From Brevundimonas huaxiensis (GTDB taxonomy: Bacteria; Pseudomonadota; Alphaproteobacteria; Caulobacterales; Caulobacteraceae): a DNA stretch of 64,000 bases. Below, piece after piece: positions 18,882-27,816 of the stretch (the stretch's first letter is position 1; each line of letters begins with the position of its first letter). Below the pieces are notes generated by a model. It had not been told where the DNA came from and searched no databases. It saw nothing but the letters and a program-made list of their open reading frames with translations. Where the stretch lies: contig NZ_JABBJE010000010.1 of NCBI RefSeq assembly GCF_014218725.1, positions 23,568-87,567 of the forward strand, in the 5' to 3' direction. Position numbers and translations under genes: made by a program.

Positions 18882-20975
18882 TTAGCGACGCACGCCCAGT
18901 TCGCGCAGCAGGCGCGGCTGGTTGTAGACGGTGCGCAGGGCCTCGGTGATGGCGGCGGTCGAGACCGTCACCGTGCGGTTCAGTTCGGGGTCGTAGCCGA
19001 AGCTGCCGCCCAGCGAGTGGATGTTGCCGTCGAAGGCGGCGCCGATGACTTCGCCCTTGGCGTTGATCACGGGCGAGCCCGAGTTGCCGCCGATGATGTC
19101 GTTGGTCGAGACGAAGTCATAGACGGTCGACTTGTTGACCTTGCCCTCGGCCGCGAGCCAGTCCTCGGCCGCGTTGAAGGGCTCGGCGCCGGTGTTGCGC
19201 TCATAAAGGCCGCCGATCTGGGTGAAGGGTTCGACCGTCACGCCGCGATAGGTCCAGCCCTTCACCTGACCGTAGGACAGGCGCAAGGAGAAGGTCGCAT
19301 CGGGGTACAGGTTGGTGCCGTAAACCGCGAACCGGGCCTGGGCGATCTTTTCGCCGGCGCGGCTGGTCGGGCCGGACACGGCCGATTCCCACTGGGTGCG
19401 CACGGCTTGGGCCGCATCGTCATTGGCCAGGACGAACTGGATCAGCGGGTCGCCCGAGGCGGCCAACTGCTCCGGCGTCATGGCCAGGGCCTGGGCGCGG
19501 AAGGCGGGATCGGCCAGACGCGTGCCGTCCACCAGACGCTCCGCGATCTGTTCGGGGCTTTCCTTGCCCAGCAGCGCCTTCACGTTCGCATTGTCGACCG
19601 TCAGATATTCGCGGGTCTTGGACAGCCAGAAGTCGAGATAGATCTTCTCCAGGTCGTTCGAGATCGGGGTCTCGGTCGCCAGGCGACGGCCCAGCGCGGC
19701 GATGTCGGCGTCCGAATAGCCGGCGCGACGCTCGGCGACGGGCTTGGCGCGTTCCTTGGAGGCGCGGACGATGGCCTTGGCGTAGCTGTACAGCGACGAA
19801 CGCTGACCGGCCGCCGATTCCAGCTGGCGATAGGGCAGATACAGGTCGCGTTGGGCGGTCGAGGCGCGTTCCAGATCGGCCCACGGATCGCCGATGCGCT
19901 GGGCCAGGGCCGGGTCGGCGGCGACGCGCTGGCGCAGCTCCTGCTCTTCACGACGCTTGGTGGCCATGAAGGCCGGGTCGGTCAGGGCGCCTTGCTGGCC
20001 GTAGTTGACCTTGAAGCCGTTCTCCAGGCCGAAGATCGGATCGACCGAGACGCGCTTGGCCTCTTCGCCGGTCGTCGAATATTCCAGCAGGCGACCGCGC
20101 AGTTCGGAGGTCTGGATCAGGCTGATGGGCAGTTGCTGGTCACGCAGGGTTTCCAGCTGGGCCACGGTCAGCAGGCGCTGGGTCGAGCCGGGGTTGCCGG
20201 CGACGAAGGTGACGTCGCCTTCCTTGGGCGCATTGGCGTTCCAGGTCAGGTGGTTCGGCGTGGCGACCGGCTTGCCGTCCTCGTAGATGCGCAGGAAACC
20301 GGCATCCAGGGCGTAGCGGGGGAAGTTGAAGTTGTCCGGGTCGCCGCCGAAGAAGGCCGCCTGGAACTCGGGCGCGAAGACCAGGCGCACGTCGTCATAC
20401 TTGCGGAACTTGTAGAGCTTGTACTGGCCGCCGCGGTAGAAGCTGATGACCTGGCAGGTCAGCTTCTGATCGTCGCCGCAGGTCTCTTTCTGGATCTTGT
20501 CGATCTCGGCGGCGCGGGCCTGGACGAAGGCGGCGCCCTCAAGACCGGCGCCGGCGCCGGTCACGCGGTCGGTCACGTCGACGATGTCCGTTAGGATTTC
20601 GGCCGTCTGGCCGGGGCACTTCTTCTCTTCCTCGCGGGTGGCGGGCATCCAGCCGTTCTTGACGTAGTCGTTCTGAGCGGTGGACAGGTCCTGAACGCAC
20701 GACACGACGCAATGGTGGTTGGTCAGCACCAGGCCTTCGTTCGACACCAGCGAGGCCGAGCAGCCTTGCAGGCGGACCGCGGCGTTGCGCACGCGGTCAA
20801 GCCACGCCTGATCGATATTGGTGCCGTACTTCTCGTTCACCGTGGCGATGGGGAAGTTGTCGAAGGTCCACATGCCTTCCTCGGCGCGGGCGGAGGTCGC
20901 AGGCGCCGACAGGACGGCGGTGGCGGCGCCGAGCGCGGCCAGAGAGGCGGTGAGACGAAGCGAGGGCAAGGACAT
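18882..20975 (-). CDS. S46-family dipeptidyl-peptidase, second tandem copy
   Basis: This is a 697-residue protein from ATG 20975; a longer start at 21014 would precede the signal peptide. The signal peptide ends near ARA, followed by EEGMWTFDNFP. The catalytic His is in LTNHHC and the Ser in GGNSGSP. It is clearly a paralogue of 16621-18699, with the same Cys pattern around VSCVQDLST and KKCPGQTAEIL. GGNSGSP here versus GGSSGSP there marks two subfamilies. Periplasmic dipeptide release from imported or environmental protein is the expected role. Confidence 0.92.
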   Translation of the reverse strand: MSLPSLRLTASLAALGAATAVLSAPATSARAEEGMWTFDNFPIATVNEKYGTNIDQAWLDRVRNAAVRLQGCSASLVSNEGLVLTNHHCVVSCVQDLSTAQNDYVKNGWMPATREEEKKCPGQTAEILTDIVDVTDRVTGAGAGLEGAAFVQARAAEIDKIQKETCGDDQKLTCQVISFYRGGQYKLYKFRKYDDVRLVFAPEFQAAFFGGDPDNFNFPRYALDAGFLRIYEDGKPVATPNHLTWNANAPKEGDVTFVAGNPGSTQRLLTVAQLETLRDQQLPISLIQTSELRGRLLEYSTTGEEAKRVSVDPIFGLENGFKVNYGQQGALTDPAFMATKRREEQELRQRVAADPALAQRIGDPWADLERASTAQRDLYLPYRQLESAAGQRSSLYSYAKAIVRASKERAKPVAERRAGYSDADIAALGRRLATETPISNDLEKIYLDFWLSKTREYLTVDNANVKALLGKESPEQIAERLVDGTRLADPAFRAQALAMTPEQLAASGDPLIQFVLANDDAAQAVRTQWESAVSGPTSRAGEKIAQARFAVYGTNLYPDATFSLRLSYGQVKGWTYRGVTVEPFTQIGGLYERNTGAEPFNAAEDWLAAEGKVNKSTVYDFVSTNDIIGGNSGSPVINAKGEVIGAAFDGNIHSLGGSFGYDPELNRTVTVSTAAITEALRTVYNQPRLLRELGVRR

Positions 20976-21189
20976 GAAGGCGTGTTTCCCAGAGCGTGGG
21001 ACGGCCTGTCCCATCTGTTATGTTGTAACTAGCGCCGACGAAGGGTGGGCGCCAAGAGGCTGTAAGGCCCTTAATCCCCCGATTTCGAACCCGCAATGAC
21101 GAGGGTTCACAAGCCTTACCCCGATTTAACTTGGCGGTGAGGGGGCGCACGGTCAGATAGGCGCACGTACCGGGGGTTTATCGACGACA

Positions 21190-22363
21190 ATGTCGCTTGC
21201 GCTATCAACACTGCTGTTCGAGTGGCGTCGCTATATGGCGGCGGTCATGGCCCTGGCCCTGTCGGGGCTTCTGGTCCTGGCAATGACCGGCGTGTTCATC
21301 GGCATCGGCAAGGGATTCACCGCGACCATCGAGCGGTCGAACGCCGACATCTTCATCATGCAGCCCGGCGCCAAGAGCCTGATGGGCGGGCCGTCGGGCG
21401 TGCCGCGTCGGTTCATCCCCCTGGCCTACAACCAACCCCGAGGTGGTCGAGGTCATGCCTCTGGACGGCGCCGGCGGCACCTTCCAGAACATCAAGAACG
21501 TCGATCCGACCAAGAGCCAGGCGGACAATGCGTCGCAGGGCGCTCCGCGACAGAAATTCGTCCAGGCCAGCATCATCGACACCCGCCCCGGCTCGGTGAC
21601 CATCCCGACCGACTATTCGCAGGAACTGGTCGATGCGCTGCGCCAACCCTACACCGTGGCCGTCGATGAAACGGCTTTGACGACCCTGGGCGTCAAGCTG
21701 GGCGACAAGGCTCTGTACAACGGCCAGACCGTCACCGTCGTCGGCGTGACGCGCGGCTATCCCAATATGATGCAGCCGGGCGTGGTCATGTCGCGCGACA
21801 CCCTGCGGATGCTGGGCCAGGCCGACACGGGGCCGCGCGTCGGACCCCTGATGGTCAAGCTGCGTGATCCGGCCCGCGCGCCCATCGTGGTGGCCCAGCT
21901 GAACGCCATGGGCGCCGGTCAGTGGAAGGCCTGGACCAAGCAGCAACTGGCCGACGCCAACGCCGGCGCCATGTTTGAGGAAGGCATCCTGGTCATCATC
22001 ATCGGCGGTTGCGTCGTCTTGGGGATCATCATCGGCGTGGCCATCACCTGGCAGACCCTGCGCGGCGCCATCATGGCCAACATCAAGGAGTTCGCCTCTC
22101 TGCGGGCCTTGGGCGTCGGCATGGGGTCTTTGCGTCGGATCGTGGTCGAGCTCAGCTTCTGGGTCGGCGTCGTCGGCGTCATTGCGGCCATCGTCCTGAC
22201 CTGGCTGGTGTCGCTGCTGGCGATGATGGGGGCGGTGATCATCGCCTTGCCGCTGTCGCTGCTGATCATCGTCGGCATCGGCCTGATCGCCATCGCTATG
22301 GTGTCCGGCCTGCTGTCGCTGGGCATCCTCAAGAACAGCCAACCGGCGGACCTGTTGCGATGA
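21190..22363 (+). pseudogene. ABC exporter permease (DevC/MacB-FtsX type), interrupted by a frameshift
   Basis: The 5' part (from ATG 21190) encodes one transmembrane helix and the start of the periplasmic domain, then shifts frame near 21430-21440. The continuing frame runs to 22363 with the rest of the MacB_PCD domain and three C-terminal helices (FtsX-like). Removing one base, for example one C of the CCCC run at 21436-21439, restores a 390-residue permease. The ATPase start codon overlaps its stop (ATGA), so the operon is otherwise intact. The lesion is either a real inactivation or a sequence error; the strong conservation on both sides favours recent change or error. Confidence 0.8.
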
Positions 22364-23115
22364 ACGTTCATACAAAGGTTCACGGCAAGCACGGCGACTT
22401 CGCCATCGAGGCCAAAAGCCTGGTCAAGCGGTTCAAGTCCGGCAAGGCCTGGGTGGATGTGTTGAAGGGCGTCGATTTCGATGCACGGCATGGCGACCTG
22501 ACCATGGTCATGGGGCCCTCCGGCTCGGGCAAGTCCACCCTGATCGCAGCCCTGTCGGGCCTGCTGAAGCCCGAAGAGGGCCGGGTGGACGTGTTGGACG
22601 TCGACGATCTGTGGAAGCTGTCCTCGGGCCGCATCGACAAGTTCCGCCTGGATAATTGCGGCTTCATCTTCCAGGGCTTCAACCTGTTCCCCGCGCTGAC
22701 GGCGCTTCAGCAGGTCGAGACGGTACTGAAGTTTCAGGGACTGACTGCGGGCCAGGCCAAGAAGCGCGCCACCATCGCCCTTGAAGAGGTCGGTCTGGGC
22801 CACCGTCTGCACCAGCGGCCGGCGGCTTTGTCGGGTGGTGAAAAGCAGCGCGTCGCCATCGCCCGCGCCCTGGCCAAGGATCCTAAGATCCTGTTCGCCG
22901 ACGAACCCACCTCGGCCCTGGACGGCGAGAACGGGCAGGTGGTCATCAAGCTGCTTCGCCGCGCCGCCACCGAACACGGCGCCGCCGTCATCTGCGTGAC
23001 CCACGATCCACGCCTGGAGGCCTGGGCCGACCGGGTCATCCACATCGAGGACGGCAAGATTCTGGACGACCAGCGCCGCATCCCTGATCCGAACGCCATC
23101 CTGGCGTCCCACTAA
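22360..23115 (+). CDS. ABC transporter ATPase (DevA/LolD/MacB-like)
   Basis: This 251-residue protein starts at ATG 22360, overlapping the permease stop. It has Walker A GPSGSGKST, signature LSGGEKQRVAIARALA, Walker B ILFADEPTSALD and the H-loop VICVTHD. It powers an FtsX-type exporter together with the upstream permease and the downstream membrane-fusion protein. The three-gene order permease-ATPase-fusion protein corresponds to DevBCA-like systems, which in other bacteria export lipids, glycolipids or siderophores; the cargo here is unknown. Confidence 0.92.
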   Translation: MNVHTKVHGKHGDFAIEAKSLVKRFKSGKAWVDVLKGVDFDARHGDLTMVMGPSGSGKSTLIAALSGLLKPEEGRVDVLDVDDLWKLSSGRIDKFRLDNCGFIFQGFNLFPALTALQQVETVLKFQGLTAGQAKKRATIALEEVGLGHRLHQRPAALSGGEKQRVAIARALAKDPKILFADEPTSALDGENGQVVIKLLRRAATEHGAAVICVTHDPRLEAWADRVIHIEDGKILDDQRRIPDPNAILASH

Positions 23116-23149
23116 CCGACACGACGATTTCCCTTAGGACGACACGCCA

Positions 23150-24154
23150 ATGCCCGGCTTTCTGAAGAAAAAACGCACCTGGATCGGCCTGCTGCTGGTG
23201 ATCGTGCTGGCGGTCGGCTTCATGCTGTTCCAGTCCGCCGCCAAGACCAAGAAGGCCGAGCAGGAGAAGGCGGCGGCGACCAAGGTCGACAGCCCCTATG
23301 CGGCCATCGCCAACGGCAAGGTCGACGTCGAGGGCGGCATCATCCAGATCGCGGCGCGTCGCGGCGGCATCGTCCGTGATGTTCTGGTTCAGGAAGGCGA
23401 CCGCGTCGTCGCCGGTCAGATCCTGGCCCGTCAGGAAGACGACGAGGCGCGTCTGGCGGTTCAGGCTGCGGCCGCCGCCGTCAGCCAGGCCGAAAGCCAA
23501 CTGGCCCAGATCCGCGTGGACATCCGCACCGCCCAGCGCGAGCAGGAGCGTCTGCAACGCCTGGTCGCCACCAACTTCGTCGCCGCCCAGCGCATGGACC
23601 AAGCCCAGGACGCCATCGCCACCGCCCAGGCCCGCCTGGGGTCGCAGGTCGCCGCCGTCCAGACCGCGCGCGCTCAGCTGGATCAGGCGCGCTACAATCA
23701 GGAACTGACGGTCATCCGCGCGCCGACCAACGGCCGGATCGTGCGCCGCTACGCCAACCCCGGCGCGGGCGCCTCGACCCTGAACGTTTCCAATATGTTC
23801 GATCTGGAACCCGACGCGCCGCGCATCGTCCGCGCCGAGGTGGTCGAGAGCGACCTGCCGAACCTGACCGACGGCCAAGCCGTCGAGATCAGCCCCGAGG
23901 GCGACGCCAGCAAGGTCTACATCGGCGCCGTCATGCGTCGGGCGGCCGTGTTCGGCGCGCGCAAACTGGCCTCTGACGACCCCTCGCAGCGCAGCGACGA
24001 GCGGGTGGTGGAAGTGGTCGCCTCGGCCGGCGATGCGCCCCTGCTGATTGGACAGCGGGTGCTGGTCAAGTTCATGAAGCCGGGTGAGACCGCCGGGGCC
24101 AAACGCGCGGTCGCCGCCGGCGTCGGGCCCAGCGAGGCGATGAAGACGAAATAA
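23150..24154 (+). CDS. HlyD/DevB-type periplasmic membrane-fusion protein
   Basis: This 334-residue protein has a basic start (MPGFLKKKRTW) and one membrane anchor at about residues 11-28. An N-terminal lipoyl half-motif (GGIIQIAARRGGIVRDVLVQEGDRV) is followed by a long Gln/Ala/Arg-rich coiled-coil hairpin at about residues 100-185, then the second lipoyl half and a beta-barrel. It follows the ATPase by 34 bases in the same operon. It is predicted to connect the ABC permease to a TolC-like channel that is not encoded nearby. Confidence 0.88.
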   Translation: MPGFLKKKRTWIGLLLVIVLAVGFMLFQSAAKTKKAEQEKAAATKVDSPYAAIANGKVDVEGGIIQIAARRGGIVRDVLVQEGDRVVAGQILARQEDDEARLAVQAAAAAVSQAESQLAQIRVDIRTAQREQERLQRLVATNFVAAQRMDQAQDAIATAQARLGSQVAAVQTARAQLDQARYNQELTVIRAPTNGRIVRRYANPGAGASTLNVSNMFDLEPDAPRIVRAEVVESDLPNLTDGQAVEISPEGDASKVYIGAVMRRAAVFGARKLASDDPSQRSDERVVEVVASAGDAPLLIGQRVLVKFMKPGETAGAKRAVAAGVGPSEAMKTK

Positions 24155-24163
24155 GACGTCGGA

Positions 24164-24961
24164 TCAGCGGCCGGTGAAGTCGCCCGGCCGCTTGTCCAGC
24201 ACGGCGGCGACGCCTTCCTGATGGTCCTCGGTCAGGTGGGCCAGAGCCTGCATCGCCGCCGACATCTCCAGCATCTGGTCGAAGGTCGTGTCCCGACCCT
24301 GACGCAGCAGGGTCTTGGCCATGCGCAGGGCCTGGGGCGGCTGGGCCGCGACCTGGGCGGCGACAGCCAAAGCTTCGTCCATCAGGCTGTCGTGCGCGAC
24401 CACGCGATTGACCAGCCCCCATTCGGCCGCCGTGGCGGCGTCGATGGAGCGCGCTGTGAACAGCAGCTCGGCGGCGCGGGCATAGCCGATGTTGCGTGGA
24501 AGCAGCCAGGACCCGCCGTCGCCGGGGATTATGCCCAGCTTCAGGAACGGCACGCCGAAGCTGGCGCGCTCCGAGGCGATGCGGATATCGCCCAGGCCGG
24601 CGATATCGCAGCCCAGGCCCATCGCCGGCCCATTGACGGCGGCGATCAGCGGAACCTCAAGCCCATACAGCGACCGCACGATCCGGTGGACGACCCGGCG
24701 ATAGCGTTCGCGGATGGCGGCGCCTGAACCCTCGAACAGGTCGCGCCCGTCCCGCATCGCCGTCAGATCGCCGCCCGCCGAGAAGGCCCGCCCGGCGCCG
24801 GTCAGGACCACGCAGCGGATCGACGGATCGGCGTTGACCCGCTCGCACGCCGCTGCGACCTCATCGCCGTCGCCCAGATCGGGCAGGGCGTTCAGCCGCG
24901 CCTCGCGATCCAGCGTCCAGATCAGGATCGCGCCCCGCTTCTCTTCGGTGATCAGGCCCAT
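24164..24961 (-). CDS. Enoyl-CoA hydratase/isomerase family protein
   Basis: This 265-residue crotonase-fold protein has the oxyanion-hole segments SAGGDLTAM and AMGLGCDIAGLGDIRIAS, and a GIIPGDGGSWLLPR loop typical of a subgroup of enoyl-CoA hydratases. The C-terminal helices end near the KRPGDFTGR motif common in the family. It hydrates or isomerises acyl-CoA thioesters in fatty-acid or branched-acid breakdown; the chain length is unknown. It is convergent with the ABC operon and stands alone. Confidence 0.9.
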   Translation of the reverse strand: MGLITEEKRGAILIWTLDREARLNALPDLGDGDEVAAACERVNADPSIRCVVLTGAGRAFSAGGDLTAMRDGRDLFEGSGAAIRERYRRVVHRIVRSLYGLEVPLIAAVNGPAMGLGCDIAGLGDIRIASERASFGVPFLKLGIIPGDGGSWLLPRNIGYARAAELLFTARSIDAATAAEWGLVNRVVAHDSLMDEALAVAAQVAAQPPQALRMAKTLLRQGRDTTFDQMLEMSAAMQALAHLTEDHQEGVAAVLDKRPGDFTGR

Positions 24962-25028
24962 GCATCGTCTCCGTCTTGGCGCCCGTCATCGACCGCGAAC
25001 GCCGCGTCAGGCAAGCCCGGAATTGCAA

Positions 25029-25055
25029 AAGCCCCGGCGAGACCGGGGCTTCTTC
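25029..25055 (-). terminator. Rho-independent terminator
   Basis: A GC stem GCCCCGG-cgaga-CCGGGGC is followed on the minus strand by TTTTGC. It lies just downstream of the minus-strand small gene at 25078-25230 and ahead of the divergent enoyl-CoA hydratase promoter. Confidence 0.75.
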
Positions 25056-25077
25056 AGGCTGAGGGCCGAGGGGGCCG

Positions 25078-25230
25078 TCAGCGTTTCTTGATCGTATAGG
25101 GTACGAAGTTGGATGGATGGCTGACCACCCGGCCCGAGTTCGACGGCATATGCCGACTGTTGACCAGCATCCCGCCCCAAAGGGCGAAGGACATCATGGC
25201 GTGTTGGAGGTTACGCTCCTTATCGTTCAT
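25078..25230 (-). CDS. Small conserved-looking hypothetical protein
   Basis: This is a 50-residue protein from ATG 25230, with a strong AAAGGAGA ribosome site upstream and a clean terminator downstream. The sequence begins MNDKERNLQHAMMSFALWGG and ends with a basic TIKKR. A short hydrophobic stretch is too weak to be a clear membrane helix. A longer in-frame start at 25278 would swallow the ribosome site and is rejected. The function is unknown. Confidence 0.6.
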   Translation of the reverse strand: MNDKERNLQHAMMSFALWGGMLVNSRHMPSNSGRVVSHPSNFVPYTIKKR

Positions 25231-25386
25231 CTTGGCGTCTCCTTTCGCAGAACGATGAAAAGAGACGCGTCGTACCAATGGGATTCCACCGTCAGTCGTT
25301 TCGCGTCATCAGTCGATATAAGACAGTTTCGTGAATTTGCAACTTTACTCGTCAGGAGTCGGAGTGATTTTCGCCGCTATGTCACA

Positions 25387-25608
25387 ATGAGCGCGACGAC
25401 CCCGAGCCGGCCCGGACCGCCCAAGGCCATCGCCACGCCCTGCGTCATGGTGTGCGCGGTCGATGGCGAGAGCGGCCTGTGCCTGGGCTGTTTTCGCACC
25501 CTGAAGGAGATCGCCGGCTGGAGGGCGCTGAGCGACGCCGAGCGCGCGGCGGTCATGGCCGACCTGCCGTCGCGGCGCAGTCAGGTCGATCCGGCCAAAC
25601 TGGGCTAG
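25387..25608 (+). CDS. DUF1289-family small protein
   Basis: This is a 73-residue protein from ATG 25387. After a Pro-rich start it has the DUF1289 core with the cysteine pattern CVMVCAVDGESGLCLGC and RTLKEIAGWRALSDAER. The four cysteines probably bind a metal ion or an Fe-S cluster. The family is widespread in proteobacteria and functionally uncharacterised. An upstream in-frame extension to 25117 is antisense to the neighbour and is not used. Confidence 0.82.
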   Translation: MSATTPSRPGPPKAIATPCVMVCAVDGESGLCLGCFRTLKEIAGWRALSDAERAAVMADLPSRRSQVDPAKLG

Positions 25609-25683
25609 CGCGGTTCGCGGCTTAAGCTTTCGTCAGCCACGTCGTTTCACCCCATCCAAACGCCGCGCCTTTAAGACAGAGGC

Positions 25684-26199
25684 ATGGTTCGCATCGATAC
25701 CCAGTCTGTCGTGGTCCTCGGCTTCGCGCTCATGGCGTCGTTCGGCACGGCTCTGACGATCCGCCATCTGGAAGGCGACGGCATGGCCCAGGCGGCGACG
25801 CCCGTGGTCGAGGCGGCGATCGGCGCCTCCGGGACCGACGCCCAGGTGGTCAAGGGCGCGGACGGCCACTACTGGGCCGAGGCCAATATCGACGGCAAGG
25901 CGGTGCGGGTGCTGGTGGACACCGGCGCCAGCGTGGTCGCCCTGACGCGCGCCGACGCCCTGCGGCTGGGCGTCGATCCCGAGCCCGAAGCCTTCACCGG
26001 CAAGGTCCAGACCGCATCGGGCGTCGTGCGCGCCGCGCCGGTTCAGCTGAAGACGATTTCGGTCGCGGGCGCACGGGTGGACCGGGTCGAGGCCCTGGTG
26101 GTCGAGCAGGGGCTGGAATACTCCCTGCTGGGCATGAGCTATCTGGGCCGGCTTTCCGCCTTTTCCGCCACGCCGGCCGGGCTGACGCTGCGACCCTAA
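25684..26199 (+). CDS. Retropepsin-like aspartic protease (TIGR02281 type), membrane-anchored
   Basis: This 171-residue protein has an N-terminal transmembrane segment at about residues 8-25. The protease half-domain carries the catalytic Asp79 in VLVDTGASVVALT and a second conserved block, LLGMSYLGRL. Retropepsin-like enzymes work as homodimers. Alphaproteobacterial members are periplasmic, clan AA; the substrates are unknown. The gene converges on pgsA with overlapping stop codons. Confidence 0.85.
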   Translation: MVRIDTQSVVVLGFALMASFGTALTIRHLEGDGMAQAATPVVEAAIGASGTDAQVVKGADGHYWAEANIDGKAVRVLVDTGASVVALTRADALRLGVDPEPEAFTGKVQTASGVVRAAPVQLKTISVAGARVDRVEALVVEQGLEYSLLGMSYLGRLSAFSATPAGLTLRP

Positions 26200-26846
26200 A
26201 GGTCGCGCATCTGGCGACGGGCTTCGCTGAAATACTGCCAGCCGGTCCACAGGGTGATGATGGCGGCGAACCAGATCAGGAAGATGGCGAAGGATTCGAA
26301 CGCCGGCTGCCAGGCCAGCGGCGATCCGTCGTCGTTCTGCAGGCCCAGGGCGCCCCATAGCAGGGTCAGCTGAAGCGCGGCGAGCGCCACCATCTGCACC
26401 GTAGTCTTCCACTTGGCGGCCAGGGTGACCGGCAGTTCGATACGGCCGGCCATCGTCTCGCGCAGGGCGGAGACGGCGAACTCCCGGAACAGGATCAGGC
26501 CACAGGGTAGGGCGATGCCGGGCAGGGATCCCGAGGCCAGGACGCCCAGGATGGCCCCGGTCACCAGCACCTTGTCGGCAATGGGATCCAGAATGGCGCC
26601 CCAGCGCGTGGTCGCGTTCCAGCGGCGAGCGAGGTAGCCGTCGACCCAGTCGGTCGAGGCGGCGATGACGAAGATCCAGAAGGCCCAGACGCTGAACCGT
26701 CCCTGGGTTTCCGGCGACAGCCAGGCCTCCAGCGCCCCGGGGGCGGCCCCGGCCATCATGGCGAACATCACCACCCCGGCCGCCAGACGCAGCCCGGTCA
26801 GGATGTTGGGGATGGGGTTGGCGCGGTGGGCGGAGGTCATCGTCAT
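26196..26846 (-). CDS. pgsA: CDP-diacylglycerol-glycerol-3-phosphate 3-phosphatidyltransferase PgsA
   Basis: This is a 216-residue integral membrane protein from ATG 26846 (ATG 26840 is also possible). The CDP-alcohol phosphotransferase signature D-G-x2-A-R-x8-G-x3-D-x3-D is complete (VDGYLARRW...GAILDPIADK), preceded by PNILTGLRLA, the classic PgsA opening. It makes phosphatidylglycerol-phosphate, the first committed step to phosphatidylglycerol and cardiolipin. It is near carbonic anhydrase on the same strand, separated by 38 bases. Confidence 0.93.
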   Translation of the reverse strand: MTMTSAHRANPIPNILTGLRLAAGVVMFAMMAGAAPGALEAWLSPETQGRFSVWAFWIFVIAASTDWVDGYLARRWNATTRWGAILDPIADKVLVTGAILGVLASGSLPGIALPCGLILFREFAVSALRETMAGRIELPVTLAAKWKTTVQMVALAALQLTLLWGALGLQNDDGSPLAWQPAFESFAIFLIWFAAIITLWTGWQYFSEARRQMRDL

Positions 26847-26884
26847 GTCCGTTGCAACGCGCCGGGTGTGGCACGGTTCGCCGC

Positions 26885-27508
26885 TCAATCCAACGGTTCG
26901 AACCGGGGCTTGTCGGTCAGGGCCGTAAGCGCGCCCTCGGCGATGCCGAAATGCAGGCCGCTGAGCTGAAGTTCGCCCTTGGCTTCGCGCTCGGCGATCC
27001 AGGGGAAGGTGCGCAGGTTCCGGATCGACAGCCGCACGATGGCCTCTTCGGCGGCGCGTTCCAGTTGGTCGGGGTCGACGGTTTCGGCGACGTGCTGGAC
27101 GACGGGGGCGCCTTGGGCGATCCAGGGGGCGACGAAATCGGCGACGATTTCAGGGGCGCCGTTGATCATGGCGTTGACCCCGCCGCAGTGGGCGTGGCCC
27201 ATGACTACGATCCGCTTGACGCCCAGCACCTTGACCCCGAACTCCAGCGCCGCCGACACGCCGTGCAGCTTGCCGTCCGGCTCATAGGGCGGGACCAGGT
27301 TGGCGACGTTGCGCACGACGAACAGCTCGCCTGGCTTGGCGTCGAAGATCAGCGCCGGATCGGCGCGGCTGTCGGAACAGGCCACGATCAAAGTGTGCGG
27401 CTTCTGGCCCTTTGTCGCCAGGGTTTCGTACTCGGCGCGGGCCGTCGGCCAGTGCTCGGCGCGGAAGCGGCGATAGCCGGCGGTCAGTTCGTCTTCGATG
27501 TCGCTCAT
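26885..27508 (-). CDS. Beta-class carbonic anhydrase
   Basis: This is a 207-residue cytosolic enzyme. The zinc ligands are Cys44 (ACSDSR), His105 and Cys108 (MGHAHCGG), with the Asp46-Arg48 catalytic dyad intact. It interconverts CO2 and bicarbonate, supplying bicarbonate for carboxylases at ambient CO2. It lies just upstream of pgsA on the same strand and divergent from vapBC. Confidence 0.94.
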   Translation of the reverse strand: MSDIEDELTAGYRRFRAEHWPTARAEYETLATKGQKPHTLIVACSDSRADPALIFDAKPGELFVVRNVANLVPPYEPDGKLHGVSAALEFGVKVLGVKRIVVMGHAHCGGVNAMINGAPEIVADFVAPWIAQGAPVVQHVAETVDPDQLERAAEEAIVRLSIRNLRTFPWIAEREAKGELQLSGLHFGIAEGALTALTDKPRFEPLD

Positions 27509-27547
27509 ATTGCGCCTGTAGCGTTTTGAGGGGCGGCGATAAATGGT

Positions 27548-27563
27548 GTATACATGTCTATAC
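27548..27563. promoter_or_regulatory. Probable VapB operator: inverted repeat GTATA-N6-TATAC
   Basis: A perfect inverted repeat, GTATA-catgtc-TATAC, lies 14 bases before the vapB ATG. It is immediately followed by an ideal ribosome site AAGGAGGT (27565-27572). Type II antitoxins bind such palindromes to repress their own operon; binding here is inferred. Confidence 0.55.
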
Positions 27564-27576
27564 GAAGGAGGTGGTC

Positions 27577-27813
27577 ATGCCCGTCACCAGTCGAACATTC
27601 CGAAGCGGCAACAGCGACGCCGTTCGGCTGCCGAAGGAAATCTCGTTCGGGCCGGGGGTCGAGGTCGAGATCGAACGCAAGGGGGATGTCGTCACCATCT
27701 CGCCCAAGCAGAAATCCGTCAAAGAGATGCTGGCCAAGCTGCGCAGCCTGCCCAAGCCCGACAGCATCGGCGTGCGCCATGAGGTGGAAATTCCCGAGCG
27801 CCCGGGTCTCTGA
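27577..27813 (+). CDS. vapB: Antitoxin VapB (AbrB/SpoVT type)
   Basis: This is a 78-residue protein from ATG 27577. The swapped-hairpin AbrB fold is seen in TFRSGNSDAVRLPKEISFGPGVEVEIER. The C-terminal tail (KLRSLPKPDSIGVRHEVEIPERPGL) would thread into the toxin groove. It is followed 3 bases later by the PIN toxin. It neutralises VapC and represses the operon through the palindrome upstream. Confidence 0.88.
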   Translation: MPVTSRTFRSGNSDAVRLPKEISFGPGVEVEIERKGDVVTISPKQKSVKEMLAKLRSLPKPDSIGVRHEVEIPERPGL

Positions 27814-27816
27814 CGC

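Noticed and set aside
16651..18885. A 744-codon plus-strand ORF
   Set aside because: It is the antisense shadow of an S46 peptidase with high third-position GC; composition is Gly/Arg/Asp-rich with no motif.
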